DNA of 64,000 bases from Pseudomonas mandelii (lineage in GTDB: Bacteria > Pseudomonadota > Gammaproteobacteria > Pseudomonadales > Pseudomonadaceae), in NCBI RefSeq assembly GCF_006438925.1, contig NZ_RCZA01000010.1, positions 1-64,000 on the forward strand, written 5' to 3'. The position numbers and the translations under genes were made by a program. Shown piece after piece: positions 53,348-61,547 of the stretch (position 1 is the first letter of the stretch; the number at the start of each line of letters is the position of its first letter). The notes beneath the pieces are model-generated. The model was not told where the DNA came from, made no database searches, and saw nothing but the letters and a program-made list of their open reading frames with translations.

Positions 53348-53437
53348 TGTGGGAGCGAGCCTGCTCGCGAAGATGCCGGCACATTCAGCATCAATGTCGC
53401 CTGACACATCGCCTTCGCGAGCAGGCTCGCTCCCACA
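53348..53437. repeat. REP doublet (REPIN)
   Basis: TGTGGGAGCGAGCCTGCTCG and its mirror CGAGCAGGCTCGCTCCCACA enclose a spacer with ATGTCGCCTGACACATCGCC. It nearly copies the 48024 element and divides the aldehyde dehydrogenase from the permease gene. Confidence 0.92.
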
Positions 53438-53498
53438 GGGGTGTACACCAAAACAATGCAGTTATCTCGTCATGATCTTCCAACAATAAGAGACCATC

Positions 53499-55067
53499 AT
53501 GAACACTAACGCCAAGTCAGCCCTGAGCGTGTCGGTCCTGGACGACAAACCCGTCGTCGAAAGCCATTCAATTGACTTCATCCCGGAGAGCGAGCGCACC
53601 GACAAACTGTCTAGCCAAGGCCCGTTCTGGTTCCTCGGCAATTTCACTTTCTTCACCATGACCATCGGCTTCGTCGGACCGAGCGTCGGCCTGACCGCGC
53701 TCTGGACCACACTGGCCGGCACGCTGGGCATCATGTTCGGCACGCTGTTCATGGCCTTTCACGGTTCGCAAGGTCCGCACCTTGGCCTGCCGCAAATGAT
53801 CCAGTCCCGTGCGCAGTTCGGCTATCGCGGTGTGATCCTGGTGCTGCTGGCGACGCTATTTGTGTTCGCCGGTTTCAACATCGTCAACCTGGTGTTGATG
53901 ATGCAGGGGTTGCACACGTTATTCGGTTTCAACCCCGCAGTGATCGCGGTGGCGGTGACGATACCGGCGGCCGTATTGGCGATCCTCGGGCATGACTGGA
54001 TGCACCGCAGTTTCAAATGGGCGTTGTACCTGTCGCTTCCGCTTTATGGCCTGGTGACGTTGGCCGTGCTGATGGGCTGGGTTCCCGATGCCGCGGTGCC
54101 GGTACTCGCGGCCGGTGAAGTGGCCCCCGCGCCGCTGGGCTTCAACTGGACCGGTTTCATTGCCCAGTTCGCAGCAGCGGCGAGTTACAACATCGCTTAC
54201 GCCCCGTATGTGTCCGACTATTCGCGTTACCTGCCGAAGAACACTTCCTGCGGCAAACTGATCGCCGTGGTGTTCCTGGGTGCCTCGTTGTCCGGCGCAT
54301 GGATGATCTCTGTCGGTGGCTGGCTGGCCGATCACCTGCACTCCACGGACGTGCTGGTGGCCCTTGGGCAAGTCGGCAACACCGTGTCGCCACTGATGGG
54401 AACTGTGGTGGTGGTTGTCACGATCCTGGCGTTCCTGCCGGTCATCGCCATGAACATCTACAGCGCGAAGTTGACCACGCTGACCTGCGTCGACTCCATC
54501 AAGCACATCGAGCCGACCCGCAAGGCACGCATTCTGGCGATTGGTTTCGTGATCCTGCTGCAACTGGGCGTGGCCCTGAGCATCCAGAGTTCGGGCAAAG
54601 GACTGTCAGTGTTGGGCATCTACCTGGTGGTGATGCTGTACTTCCTGGTGCCATGGACCTCGGTCAACCTGACCGACTACTTCTTCGTCCGCAAAGGCCG
54701 CTACGCCATCCCGCACTTCTTCATGCCCCACGGCAACATCTACGGCAGCTGGGGGCTGCGCGGCATCGCGGCGTATGCCATCGGCTTCATTTCGATGATC
54801 CCATTCTTCTACATCTACGATGGCGTTGAACAGCGTGAGGTCTATGTCGGCCCGCTCGCCAAAGCGCTCGGCAGCATCGATATCGCCTGGCTGGTCGGGC
54901 TGATCGTGTCAGGGCTGGTCTACTACTGGTTCAGCCGTTCAATCGACCTCAAGCGCGAAGAAGCCGTCATCCAGCACATCGAAAAAACATCCCCGCAATA
55001 CACCACCGGCGACAAGTTGACCCTGCCTTCGTTGCACGTTTTCAACGAATCGGCGGTCCGGAGATAA
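53499..55067 (+). CDS. NCS1 family permease (purine-cytosine permease type)
   Basis: A 522-residue inner-membrane transporter with about twelve hydrophobic segments after a 35-residue cytoplasmic N-terminus. The NCS1 pattern is visible in WFLGNFTFFTMTIGFVGPSVG, the GSQGPHLGLPQMIQSRAQFGYRG loop and YNIAYAPYVSDYSRYLP. NCS1 proteins take up nucleobases, hydantoins and similar small nitrogen compounds with H+ or Na+. Two bases separate it from the GMC gene. In this cluster it probably imports the guanidino or quaternary compound degraded by the neighbours. A similar permease is found near gbuA in P. aeruginosa. Confidence 0.9.
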   Translation: MNTNAKSALSVSVLDDKPVVESHSIDFIPESERTDKLSSQGPFWFLGNFTFFTMTIGFVGPSVGLTALWTTLAGTLGIMFGTLFMAFHGSQGPHLGLPQMIQSRAQFGYRGVILVLLATLFVFAGFNIVNLVLMMQGLHTLFGFNPAVIAVAVTIPAAVLAILGHDWMHRSFKWALYLSLPLYGLVTLAVLMGWVPDAAVPVLAAGEVAPAPLGFNWTGFIAQFAAAASYNIAYAPYVSDYSRYLPKNTSCGKLIAVVFLGASLSGAWMISVGGWLADHLHSTDVLVALGQVGNTVSPLMGTVVVVVTILAFLPVIAMNIYSAKLTTLTCVDSIKHIEPTRKARILAIGFVILLQLGVALSIQSSGKGLSVLGIYLVVMLYFLVPWTSVNLTDYFFVRKGRYAIPHFFMPHGNIYGSWGLRGIAAYAIGFISMIPFFYIYDGVEQREVYVGPLAKALGSIDIAWLVGLIVSGLVYYWFSRSIDLKREEAVIQHIEKTSPQYTTGDKLTLPSLHVFNESAVRR

Positions 55068-55069
55068 TC

Positions 55070-56758
55070 ATGGCTACGCAAAAATACGACTACATCATCA
55101 TCGGTGCTGGCTCGGCAGGTTGTGTGTTGGCCAACCGCCTCAGCGAAGACCCGGCCACCTCCGTGCTGGTACTGGAATTCGGCGGCAGCGATCGCAGTGT
55201 GGTGATCCAGATGCCGAGTGCATTTTCGATCCCGATGAACACCAAGAAGTACAACTGGCGCTACGAAACCGAGCCTGAGCCTTTCCTCAACGGACGTCGC
55301 ATTCACTGCCCAAGGGGCAAGGTGCTGGGTGGCTCTTCGTCGATCAATGGCCTGGTGTATATCCGTGGCCACGCTTATGACTTTGACGAATGGGAGTCCC
55401 TCGGTGCAGAGGGCTGGGGCTATCGCAATTGCCTGCCGTATTTCAAACGGGCCGAACATTACGAGGAGGGCGGTGACGGCTATCGCGGCGGCACCGGCCC
55501 GTTGCACACCACCAACGGCAATCACATGAAAAACCCGTTGTACGGAGCCTGGGTCGAAGCCGGCGCAGAAGCAGGCTACATCAAGACCGATGACTGCAAC
55601 GGCTACATGCAGGAAGGCTTCGGTGCCATGCACATGACGGTAAAAAACGGCGTACGCTGCTCCACGGCCAACGCTTACCTGCGTCCGGCCATGGGACGTC
55701 CGAACCTGACCGTGATCACCCATGCAATGACCCGTCAGATCATCCTTGAAGGCAAGCGAGCCGTCGGCGTCATGTATGACCACGAAGGCCAGACGCACCA
55801 GGTCTATTGCAACCGGGAAGTGCTCGTATCGTCCGGGCCCATCGGCTCTCCACACTTGTTGCAACGCTCCGGTATCGGTCCGGCCGAGGTCTTGCGCAAA
55901 GCCGGGATCGGCGTGCGTCATGACCTGCCGGGAGTCGGGGAGAACCTGCAGGATCACGCCGAGGTGTATATCCAGTTCGGCTGCAAGGAACCCGTGACGC
56001 TCAATAGCAAAATGGACCCGCTGAGCAAACTGTTGATCGGTCTGCGCTGGCTGTTGTTCAAGGACGGGCTCGGCGCCACCAACCATTTCGAGGCCGGTGG
56101 TTTCATCCGCTCGGACAAGGGCCTGCGCTGGCCGGACATTCAGTTCCACTTTCTGCCCGCGGCCATGCGTTATGACGGCAACAAACCGATCAAGGGCCAC
56201 GGCTTCATGGTGCTCACCGGGCCGAACAAACCGAAAAGTCGCGGTTATGTTCGGGTGCGTTCCGCGGACCCTTACGAACATCCGCAGATTCAATTCAACT
56301 ACCTGCAACGCGAAGAAGACCGCGAAGGCTTCCGCCGCTGCATCCGCCTGACTCGCGAGATCATCGGCCAACCGGCGATGGACCGCTTCCGCGACGGCGA
56401 GATCGCCCCCGGGCCACAGGTGAACACCGACGAAGAAATCGACGCCTTCGTGCGTGAAAACCTGGAAAGCACCTACCATCCCTGTGGCTCGTGCCGTATG
56501 GGCGAAGACGAGATGGCCGTGGTTGATTCCGAGCTGCGTGTGCGGGGCATCGCGGGGTTGCGGGTGATTGACTCGTCGGTGTTTCCGACCGAGCCAAACG
56601 GCAACCTCAACGCACCGACCATCATGCTGGCCGAGCGGGCTTCCGATCTGGTTCGTGGGCGCACCATGCTGCCGGCGTCCGATGCGCCCGTAGGGCTTGT
56701 GCAGGATTGGGAAACCAGCCAGCGATCATCGTTGCCGGGACGCAATGTGAGGGTTTAA
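55070..56758 (+). CDS. GMC family FAD-dependent dehydrogenase, choline dehydrogenase (BetA)-like
   Basis: A 562-residue flavoprotein of the glucose-methanol-choline family. The FAD-binding motif is GAGSAG (residues 12-17), the second hallmark GKVLGGSSSINGLVYIRG, and the active-site pair the His of STYHPCGSCRMG and the Asn of NGNLNAPTIML. Overall it follows BetA closely. It is not next to betB or betI, but in a cluster with an NCS1 permease, an aldehyde dehydrogenase and a ureohydrolase, so its alcohol substrate is probably not choline. A guanidino alcohol is one possibility. Strong terminator after the gene. Confidence 0.9.
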   Translation: MATQKYDYIIIGAGSAGCVLANRLSEDPATSVLVLEFGGSDRSVVIQMPSAFSIPMNTKKYNWRYETEPEPFLNGRRIHCPRGKVLGGSSSINGLVYIRGHAYDFDEWESLGAEGWGYRNCLPYFKRAEHYEEGGDGYRGGTGPLHTTNGNHMKNPLYGAWVEAGAEAGYIKTDDCNGYMQEGFGAMHMTVKNGVRCSTANAYLRPAMGRPNLTVITHAMTRQIILEGKRAVGVMYDHEGQTHQVYCNREVLVSSGPIGSPHLLQRSGIGPAEVLRKAGIGVRHDLPGVGENLQDHAEVYIQFGCKEPVTLNSKMDPLSKLLIGLRWLLFKDGLGATNHFEAGGFIRSDKGLRWPDIQFHFLPAAMRYDGNKPIKGHGFMVLTGPNKPKSRGYVRVRSADPYEHPQIQFNYLQREEDREGFRRCIRLTREIIGQPAMDRFRDGEIAPGPQVNTDEEIDAFVRENLESTYHPCGSCRMGEDEMAVVDSELRVRGIAGLRVIDSSVFPTEPNGNLNAPTIMLAERASDLVRGRTMLPASDAPVGLVQDWETSQRSSLPGRNVRV

Positions 56759-56792
56759 ACCCGACGGGTTAACCGCTTAGGAGAAGACATAT

Positions 56793-56824
56793 AAAACGGG
56801 CGCCTTCAGGGCGCCCGTTTTTTT
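56793..56824 (+). terminator. Intrinsic terminator after the GMC gene
   Basis: ACGGGCGCC-TTCA-GGGCGCCCGT-type stem followed by seven T residues; preceded by four A so it could also stop minus-strand transcripts. Confidence 0.88.
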
Positions 56825-56850
56825 ACTTCGCTGCACGTACAGACGCTAGC

Positions 56851-57057
56851 TCATTTCAACACCAGCAAGCGATAAACCCCGCCCTCGCTTTCGATCCCAT
56901 GGGTGTCATGGGTGTCATGGGTGTCATGGGTGAAACCCGGGAAGGATTTGTCGAAGGCTTCCAGCGCCTTGAGACAGGCCAGCAACGGCCTATCCGCAGC
57001 TTCTTCGAGTGTCACCCGTTCGATCAAAAAACGTCCGTAAGACAACGGAGAAAACAA
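56851..57057 (-). CDS. Possible small protein with His-Asp-Thr repeats
   Basis: A frame of 68 residues from a TTG start: FLIERVTLEEAADRPLLACLKALEAFDKSFPG, a repeat of HDT units, then GIESEGGVYRLLVLK. Both flanks look like real protein sequence with normal Pseudomonas codon use, while the middle is expanded by a 9-base tandem repeat. No good ribosome binding site is seen. No family recognised. A later start at FLIERV (TTG) is equally possible. Confidence 0.4.
   Translation of the reverse strand: MFSPLSYGRFLIERVTLEEAADRPLLACLKALEAFDKSFPGFTHDTHDTHDTHGIESEGGVYRLLVLK
56898..56933. repeat. 9-base tandem repeat (four units of CATGGGTGT)
   Basis: Three exact copies of CATGGGTGT and a fourth ending in A. 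The repeat length is a multiple of three and codes for His-Asp-Thr in the small minus-strand frame. Confidence 0.85.
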
Positions 57058-57143
57058 GCTTTAGCGCACTTAAGGCATTTTGCTGGCCCCGAAGTCTGAA
57101 ACTTTTGACCAAAATCAATTTATTTTCAGTTAGTTGGGATCGA

Positions 57144-57479
57144 ATGCAAATGCGGAATGTGATGGTTGCGCTGATTTCGTTAGGCTTGGCGAGCGCTGCT
57201 GCTTCTGTCCAGGCCAAAGAGCTGGCATCGAATGATCGTTACATTTGCAGCTGGGGCGCAGGTACCGCGGCGAGAGCCCAGGAACTCAAGCTGTCCGGGG
57301 TTTCACTGTATGCAGCGCGGCAGAAGTTACATACCTACAAGTTCAGCAAGCCGTGGATGCACATGATGGCGATGGGCATTACCGAGCAGACCTATGACAG
57401 TCATTCGCGGATGAAGCCCGCAGCCCTGCGCGAGAGCTTTTATGAGGAGTGCGTCCGGTACAAGTTGGCGCGCAAATGA
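57144..57479 (+). CDS. Small secreted hypothetical protein
   Basis: A 111-residue protein with a signal peptide (VMVALISLGLASAAASVQAKE). The mature part of about 85 residues has two cysteines (YICSWG and YEECVRYK) likely to form a disulfide, and a His/Met-rich centre (KPWMHMMAMGITEQTYDSHSRM). No family recognised. An ATG two codons further in is an alternative start. It is divergent from the small repeat frame. Confidence 0.72.
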   Translation: MQMRNVMVALISLGLASAAASVQAKELASNDRYICSWGAGTAARAQELKLSGVSLYAARQKLHTYKFSKPWMHMMAMGITEQTYDSHSRMKPAALRESFYEECVRYKLARK

Positions 57480-57580
57480 CGAGGGCGGTCCGCCACAATC
57501 ACCCAGACACGGCGCCTGCGCCGTGCCGGGTTGGTTACGTCAGACATTGGGTACTTCAGACTTCCCCTAAATGGAGAAAA

Positions 57581-58297
57581 CTATCGAGTTCTTCTCAGGT
57601 TTTTTGCCTTCAACCTCCTAAGCATACCCATTACCGGCCGCAGGAGAGGCACTCTGTCAAAGATGGAAAGCTCATGCAGGTCCGTCCGCGAGGGCCTTTG
57701 ATAGCCACAATTCCAGGTGAAATAGTAAGCCGAAATTTCTTTATTCTTATGAATAAGCGTATTGAGAGCAGCGTCATAATGCATCGGACCTCCGTCAGGA
57801 TGCCCCGGCGGCCGCTCCAGAACCTGGAATAAAAAATCCCTCAATTTCCCAAAGCATCTTCCGTTTACAGCATAGAAATGGGCCAAATGTATTGGCCGGT
57901 CGACTGCTTTCCAAGCGGGCAAGTTTGAATTTTCTTCAAACGGATGCCCAAAATAGACGATGTCCCACTCCAAACCTTCCAGAGACTCGATCGCCTCTTT
58001 CCCATATTGAGAAATATGTCTGGAAAACTGTATGTCGTCCTCCATGATCAAGATATTTTTCAAATTCAGGCGCATTGCCTCTTCGAGCACCCCCAGATGA
58101 CTCAAAAAGCAGCCTCTGACCCCGACGCTCGGGAAGCCATTTCCCTCACTGGGCGTAACAGCCTCAAAAAAGCCTATTTTTTCATCATCAATGTGAAAGC
58201 CATTGCGAGTGAATTCTTCTACTGTTTCTAAACGGCGATCCCTTCTTGACGAGATATTGATGATTCTTACTCGATCAAAATATTCGATCACATTCAT
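57581..58297 (-). CDS. Glycosyltransferase family 25 (LPS biosynthesis type)
   Basis: A 238-residue glycosyltransferase of the GT25 family: the start VRIINISSRRDRRLETVEEF, the central RGCFLSHLGVLEEAM and ILIMEDDIQF with the EDD metal/nucleotide-sugar motif. It has no signal peptide, so it acts in the cytoplasm on a lipid-linked glycan or LPS core. It stands alone on the minus strand. G+C looks lower than average, as often for surface-glycan genes. Confidence 0.82.
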   Translation of the reverse strand: MNVIEYFDRVRIINISSRRDRRLETVEEFTRNGFHIDDEKIGFFEAVTPSEGNGFPSVGVRGCFLSHLGVLEEAMRLNLKNILIMEDDIQFSRHISQYGKEAIESLEGLEWDIVYFGHPFEENSNLPAWKAVDRPIHLAHFYAVNGRCFGKLRDFLFQVLERPPGHPDGGPMHYDAALNTLIHKNKEISAYYFTWNCGYQRPSRTDLHELSIFDRVPLLRPVMGMLRRLKAKNLRRTR

Positions 58298-58825
58298 CTG
58301 TCAGGTCCTTAGCGCAGACAATCAGGGCAGTTGGATTGGGGAACCCGCAGAATTCGGAAAAAATCGTACGTAAACACTGCCGACAGAGGGCAATCCCTTA
58401 CGTCTTCTGGGTTGTGTTCGATTGAAGTGCACCTCATCAACCAGGCTGTCCGGCGGTTCACGCGCGCAGCGTCAGAGTAGGGCCACTTTCTGCATTTCCT
58501 GACGGCTCGGCGTCAACTTCCATGATCTCAACCTGACAGGCTGAATGCTTGGCGATTTTGTCCGTTTTCTCTATCGACCCCGGACTGCAGTATAGGCAGC
58601 ATTTGCGGATGAAGTTTTAGTCTCGTAAATCGGCGTGCAGCACCCGTTCGAGAAGACACGCCAGATAGGTGCTCAGTGAATGGGCTCCGGGCGGAAAGCT
58701 CCGATAGGTCCGGACATTTACCGCTCGCGCCAGCTCTTCGGCGGGGTGCAGAGCGAAGTCTTCAAGGTCTCCTATACTGGATCGTTCCGAGAGTTTCCCT
58801 ACCCTTCACAGCGAGGAGAACGCAC
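58298..58825. other. Intergenic region upstream of the peroxiredoxin gene
   Basis: About 530 bases with no supported gene. A TATACT at about 58773 could be a -10 element for the peroxiredoxin gene, but no matching -35 is convincing. Nothing else stands out. Confidence 0.4.
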
Positions 58826-59479
58826 ATGACCATTCGTATTGGCGACGAAGCACCGGATTTTACCGCCGAAACCACCGAAGGCACGCTCCATTTCCACGAA
58901 TGGATTGGCGATAAGTGGGCCATCCTGTTCTCGCATCCGAAGGACTTCACCCCGGTCTGTACCACTGAACTCGGTTATATGGCCGGGCTCAAGCCGGAGT
59001 TCGACAAACGCAACACCAAGATTGTCGGTCTCAGCGTCGACCCGGTCGGTAACCATCAGACCTGGGCCAAAGACATCGAAGAAACCCAGGGCCATGCGGT
59101 CAACTACCCTATGATCGGCGACGAGAATCTGGTGGTGGCAAAGCTCTACGACATGATTCACCCGAACGCCAGTGGCGGCACTCGTACTGCCGTGGACAAC
59201 GCCACGGTGCGTTCAGTGTTCATTGTCGGCCCGGATAAAAAGATCAAGGCGATGCTGGTCTACCCGATGAGTGCCGGGCGTAACTTCGATGAAGTGTTAC
59301 GGCTGCTCGATGCTATTCAGTTAAACGCCAAGCACACGGTTGCCACGCCGGTGAACTGGCGTCCGGGTGAGGACGTGATCATTCCTACGTCGGTATCCGA
59401 CGACGACGCAAGAAAGAAGTACCCGGATGGCTTCAAGACGGTGAAACCTTATTTGCGTACGGTGGCGCAACCGAAGTAA
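58826..59479 (+). CDS. 1-Cys peroxiredoxin (Prx6 type)
   Basis: A 217-residue peroxidase that reduces hydrogen peroxide and organic hydroperoxides. The peroxidatic Cys is in DFTPVCTTELGYMA, with Thr and Arg of the active site following in NASGGTRTAVDNATVRSVF. The long C-terminal domain (NWRPGEDVIIPTSVSDDDARKKYPDGFKTVKPYLR) is typical of Prx6, and no resolving Cys is seen. GAGGAG lies seven bases before the ATG; a longer upstream frame is not coding. It is related to LsfA but differs enough that it is probably a paralogue. It is monocistronic. Confidence 0.93.
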   Translation: MTIRIGDEAPDFTAETTEGTLHFHEWIGDKWAILFSHPKDFTPVCTTELGYMAGLKPEFDKRNTKIVGLSVDPVGNHQTWAKDIEETQGHAVNYPMIGDENLVVAKLYDMIHPNASGGTRTAVDNATVRSVFIVGPDKKIKAMLVYPMSAGRNFDEVLRLLDAIQLNAKHTVATPVNWRPGEDVIIPTSVSDDDARKKYPDGFKTVKPYLRTVAQPK

Positions 59480-59790
59480 TGGTCAGGCATTCATCCTGTC
59501 TTCAATCGCGATGCCTTTTACACGCATTGCATTGATCTGCTCGGCGCGGGTGCCAGGGAGGTTGAGCATGGTTCCCTGGCACAGCGCCGAGACTTCTACA
59601 GTGTTCCAGGGCTGAGTATGCACGGGGAGCCTTTACCTGCCATGCCGTCTTCATGCGTAAAAAACTCTAGGCCTCCGGGTACTTTCAGAAAGTCGCCGAC
59701 AAACCCGCCTTTACAGACGTCGTCGGCGGTCGAGCCCATGACGTTGTCAAGGTGCTTCGTAGCCCGGTGCAGGGCGCTTTGCCGGGTCAT
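59480..59790 (-). pseudogene. Possible broken gene remnant
   Basis: On the minus strand a frame of 64 residues (ATKHLDNVMGSTADDVCKGGFVGDFLKVPGG...) ends in a stop at 59596. A second frame offset from it continues with TQPWNTVEVSALCQGTMLNLPGTRAEQINAMRVKGIAIEDRMNA to a stop near 59484. Both pieces have protein-like composition and together could be one gene broken by a frameshift. No family recognised, so this is tentative. Confidence 0.3.
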
Positions 59791-59872
59791 GTGCCAGCGT
59801 CCTGATGCGGGCTAACGCCCATGCGTGAAGCTATTTCACATGGATAGAATTCACTGGACTGATGTGCTTGTT

Positions 59873-59893
59873 GTGGCGTTATTTTGACGCCAC
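59873..59893. other. Inverted repeat upstream of the VPLPA-CTERM gene
   Basis: GTGGCGT and ACGCCAC, seven-base perfect arms around TATTTTG, 137 bases before the gene start. It could be an operator or a weak terminator; the 550-base interval otherwise holds only the possible gene remnant. Confidence 0.4.
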
Positions 59894-60030
59894 CCTCCCT
59901 AAAATGAAATTTCGATTTATTATTGTGACGAGCTATTGACGTAATGGCGATGTGCTTATAGGCTCAATTTAACCGATAAAGATTCCTTCAACCGACAAAA
60001 GAATAACCCCCTGCGCAAGGAGGCGGTGTT

Positions 60031-60528
60031 ATGCGCTCAACACTTGTCATTAAATTTGTGTTGTTTTCTGTGATCCTGAATGCTGCAGCCGTTGCTAGTG
60101 CTCAGGCGACCAGTTTGTCTTATGAAATTAGTCGTATAAGCAACACGAGCGAGGAGTCAAGGCCTCAACTTGGCACGGCTCTTGAAGAGCGTACAAGTGG
60201 CGCGTCGCTTACTTTTGGAAAGGGCCTTGGTTTGCCTTCGTTGATCACCGATATTTACTTCGATGATGCCCATTCTGCCAAATTTAACAGTGTCATTCAT
60301 CACGCTGACTCAGGCGTGGGCGTATCCGTCAATTCTTCTTCGGGTGACGGATTAATGGCGGCGGTTGACACTAAGCAGTTCAAGATTGATTCGACAATCC
60401 AGGATAAAAGCCTGGTTGAGGTCTCTGATATCAACCAACTGAATGCGGTACCGCTTCCTGCGGCAGCGTGGTTATTTTCTTCCGCATTGTTTGGTTTTAT
60501 TGTGGTCGCCAACCGACGGAAGATATAG
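60031..60528 (+). CDS. VPLPA-CTERM sorting domain protein
   Basis: A 165-residue exported protein: signal peptide (FVLFSVILNAAAVASAQA), a Ser/Thr-rich extracellular domain of about 110 residues without cysteines, and a C-terminal tripartite signal VPLPAAAWLFSSALFGFIV followed by the basic tail ANRRKI. This is the VPLPA variant of the PEP-CTERM signal cut by exosortases, so the protein is probably released or anchored at the surface together with exopolysaccharide. AAGGAGG precedes the ATG. It sits 460 bases before a polysaccharide export locus of the exosortase type. The exosortase gene is not in the window. Confidence 0.85.
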   Translation: MRSTLVIKFVLFSVILNAAAVASAQATSLSYEISRISNTSEESRPQLGTALEERTSGASLTFGKGLGLPSLITDIYFDDAHSAKFNSVIHHADSGVGVSVNSSSGDGLMAAVDTKQFKIDSTIQDKSLVEVSDINQLNAVPLPAAAWLFSSALFGFIVVANRRKI

Positions 60529-60987
60529 GTGTTTGTTAACGCTTTTGGTAATAATGGTTATTTAAACGGCCACTCTGGTGGCTGGCTGGACACACGTCTT
60601 TCTGTATTGTTTTTGCGGATGATGTCCATCTTGCAATAATACTTAGTGTGTAATCGTTGACATCAGTTAGTTGCGCTGGCAAACGTAGCCATCGCCAGGT
60701 TGACAGTGTCACAGTTGAGCCGGCTCAAGCGGGTACGGTGTAGTTAATATTGGCGCGGAGTACATCGGGGGCGGTTTGCTTGCTCCAAACCATTGTTAAA
60801 TAACACTATTCTGCTGTTTTGTACTAGCGTTCCGGTTTCAGGTGTGTTGCATTGGCGGAATTGACCGCCCAGAAGCTCAAGATGATTGCTGTTTCGTAGT
60901 TTCTTTGGCGTGAAATAGGCTAGAGTGATTTGACTAGGTTTTTTTGTTCTAAACTCCTTGCATGGCTACTTAGACGGAGGGATCCCG
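60529..60987. other. Intergenic region before the exopolysaccharide locus
   Basis: About 460 AT-richer bases without a gene. A small hairpin GGCCACTCTGGTGGC follows the sorting-signal gene, and an inverted repeat GGCGG-AATTGA-CCGCC lies at about 60855. The locus promoter must be here, but no consensus sigma-70 or sigma-54 sites are convincing. Confidence 0.4.
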
Positions 60988-61545
60988 ATGTTCCGTTCAT
61001 TGATACCTGTGCTCTGCGCGCTGGCTGTTTGGCCCAGCATTTCCAGTGCCGTCGAAAACGACCCGACTTACCGGCTGAGTCCGGGAGATAACCTTTCTGT
61101 TTCCGTGTGGGGCGAAGACAAGCTCAAACAGGATGTACGCGTACTTCCCGATGGCAGCATTACCTTCCCGCTGGCAGGGCAAGTCAATGTTGCGGGGCTT
61201 GATGCCACCGCTGTCGCGAAGCAAATCGCTGCCAAGCTTGAGGCGTTCATACCTGATCCGCAGGTGAGCGTTGTCGTCACCGGCACCGAAGGTAATCTCG
61301 TCTACGTTCAGGGCAAAGTGCTGAAACCCGGCACCGTGCATATGTCAGGTCAAACGTCAGTGCTGCAGGTAATAAGCATGGCGGGAGGGCTCGACAAATT
61401 CGCCGATAAAGACGACATTAAGGTCGTGCGACTCAATGGGGCTAGACAAGAGATCCTGCGCGTCAACTACAGCAAGTTGATGTCGGGGGATGACATGTCC
61501 ACCAATTTTCTACTTAAAGCCGGCGATACGCTGGTCGTGCCTTAG
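60988..61545 (+). CDS. Polysaccharide export protein, periplasmic (XrtA/PEP-CTERM type, Poly_export + SLBB)
   Basis: A 185-residue exported protein. After a signal peptide (LIPVLCALAVWPSISSA) comes the Poly_export domain (YRLSPGDNLSVSVWGEDKLKQDVRVLPDGSITFPLAGQVNVAG...) and one SLBB domain (VYVQGKVLKPGTVHMSGQTSVLQVISMAGGL). It is shorter than Wza and lacks a lipobox, like the export proteins of exosortase-associated loci. GGAGGG precedes the start. It is the first gene of an operon with a beta-barrel protein and a chain-length determinant, and should couple the inner-membrane complex to the outer-membrane exit pore. Confidence 0.88.
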   Translation: MFRSLIPVLCALAVWPSISSAVENDPTYRLSPGDNLSVSVWGEDKLKQDVRVLPDGSITFPLAGQVNVAGLDATAVAKQIAAKLEAFIPDPQVSVVVTGTEGNLVYVQGKVLKPGTVHMSGQTSVLQVISMAGGLDKFADKDDIKVVRLNGARQEILRVNYSKLMSGDDMSTNFLLKAGDTLVVP

Positions 61546-61547
61546 CC

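Noticed and set aside
54923..56479. A 518-codon minus-strand frame opposite the GMC dehydrogenase gene
   Set aside because: Third-position GC bias of the true gene keeps the reverse frame open; no ribosome binding site and no recognisable domain.
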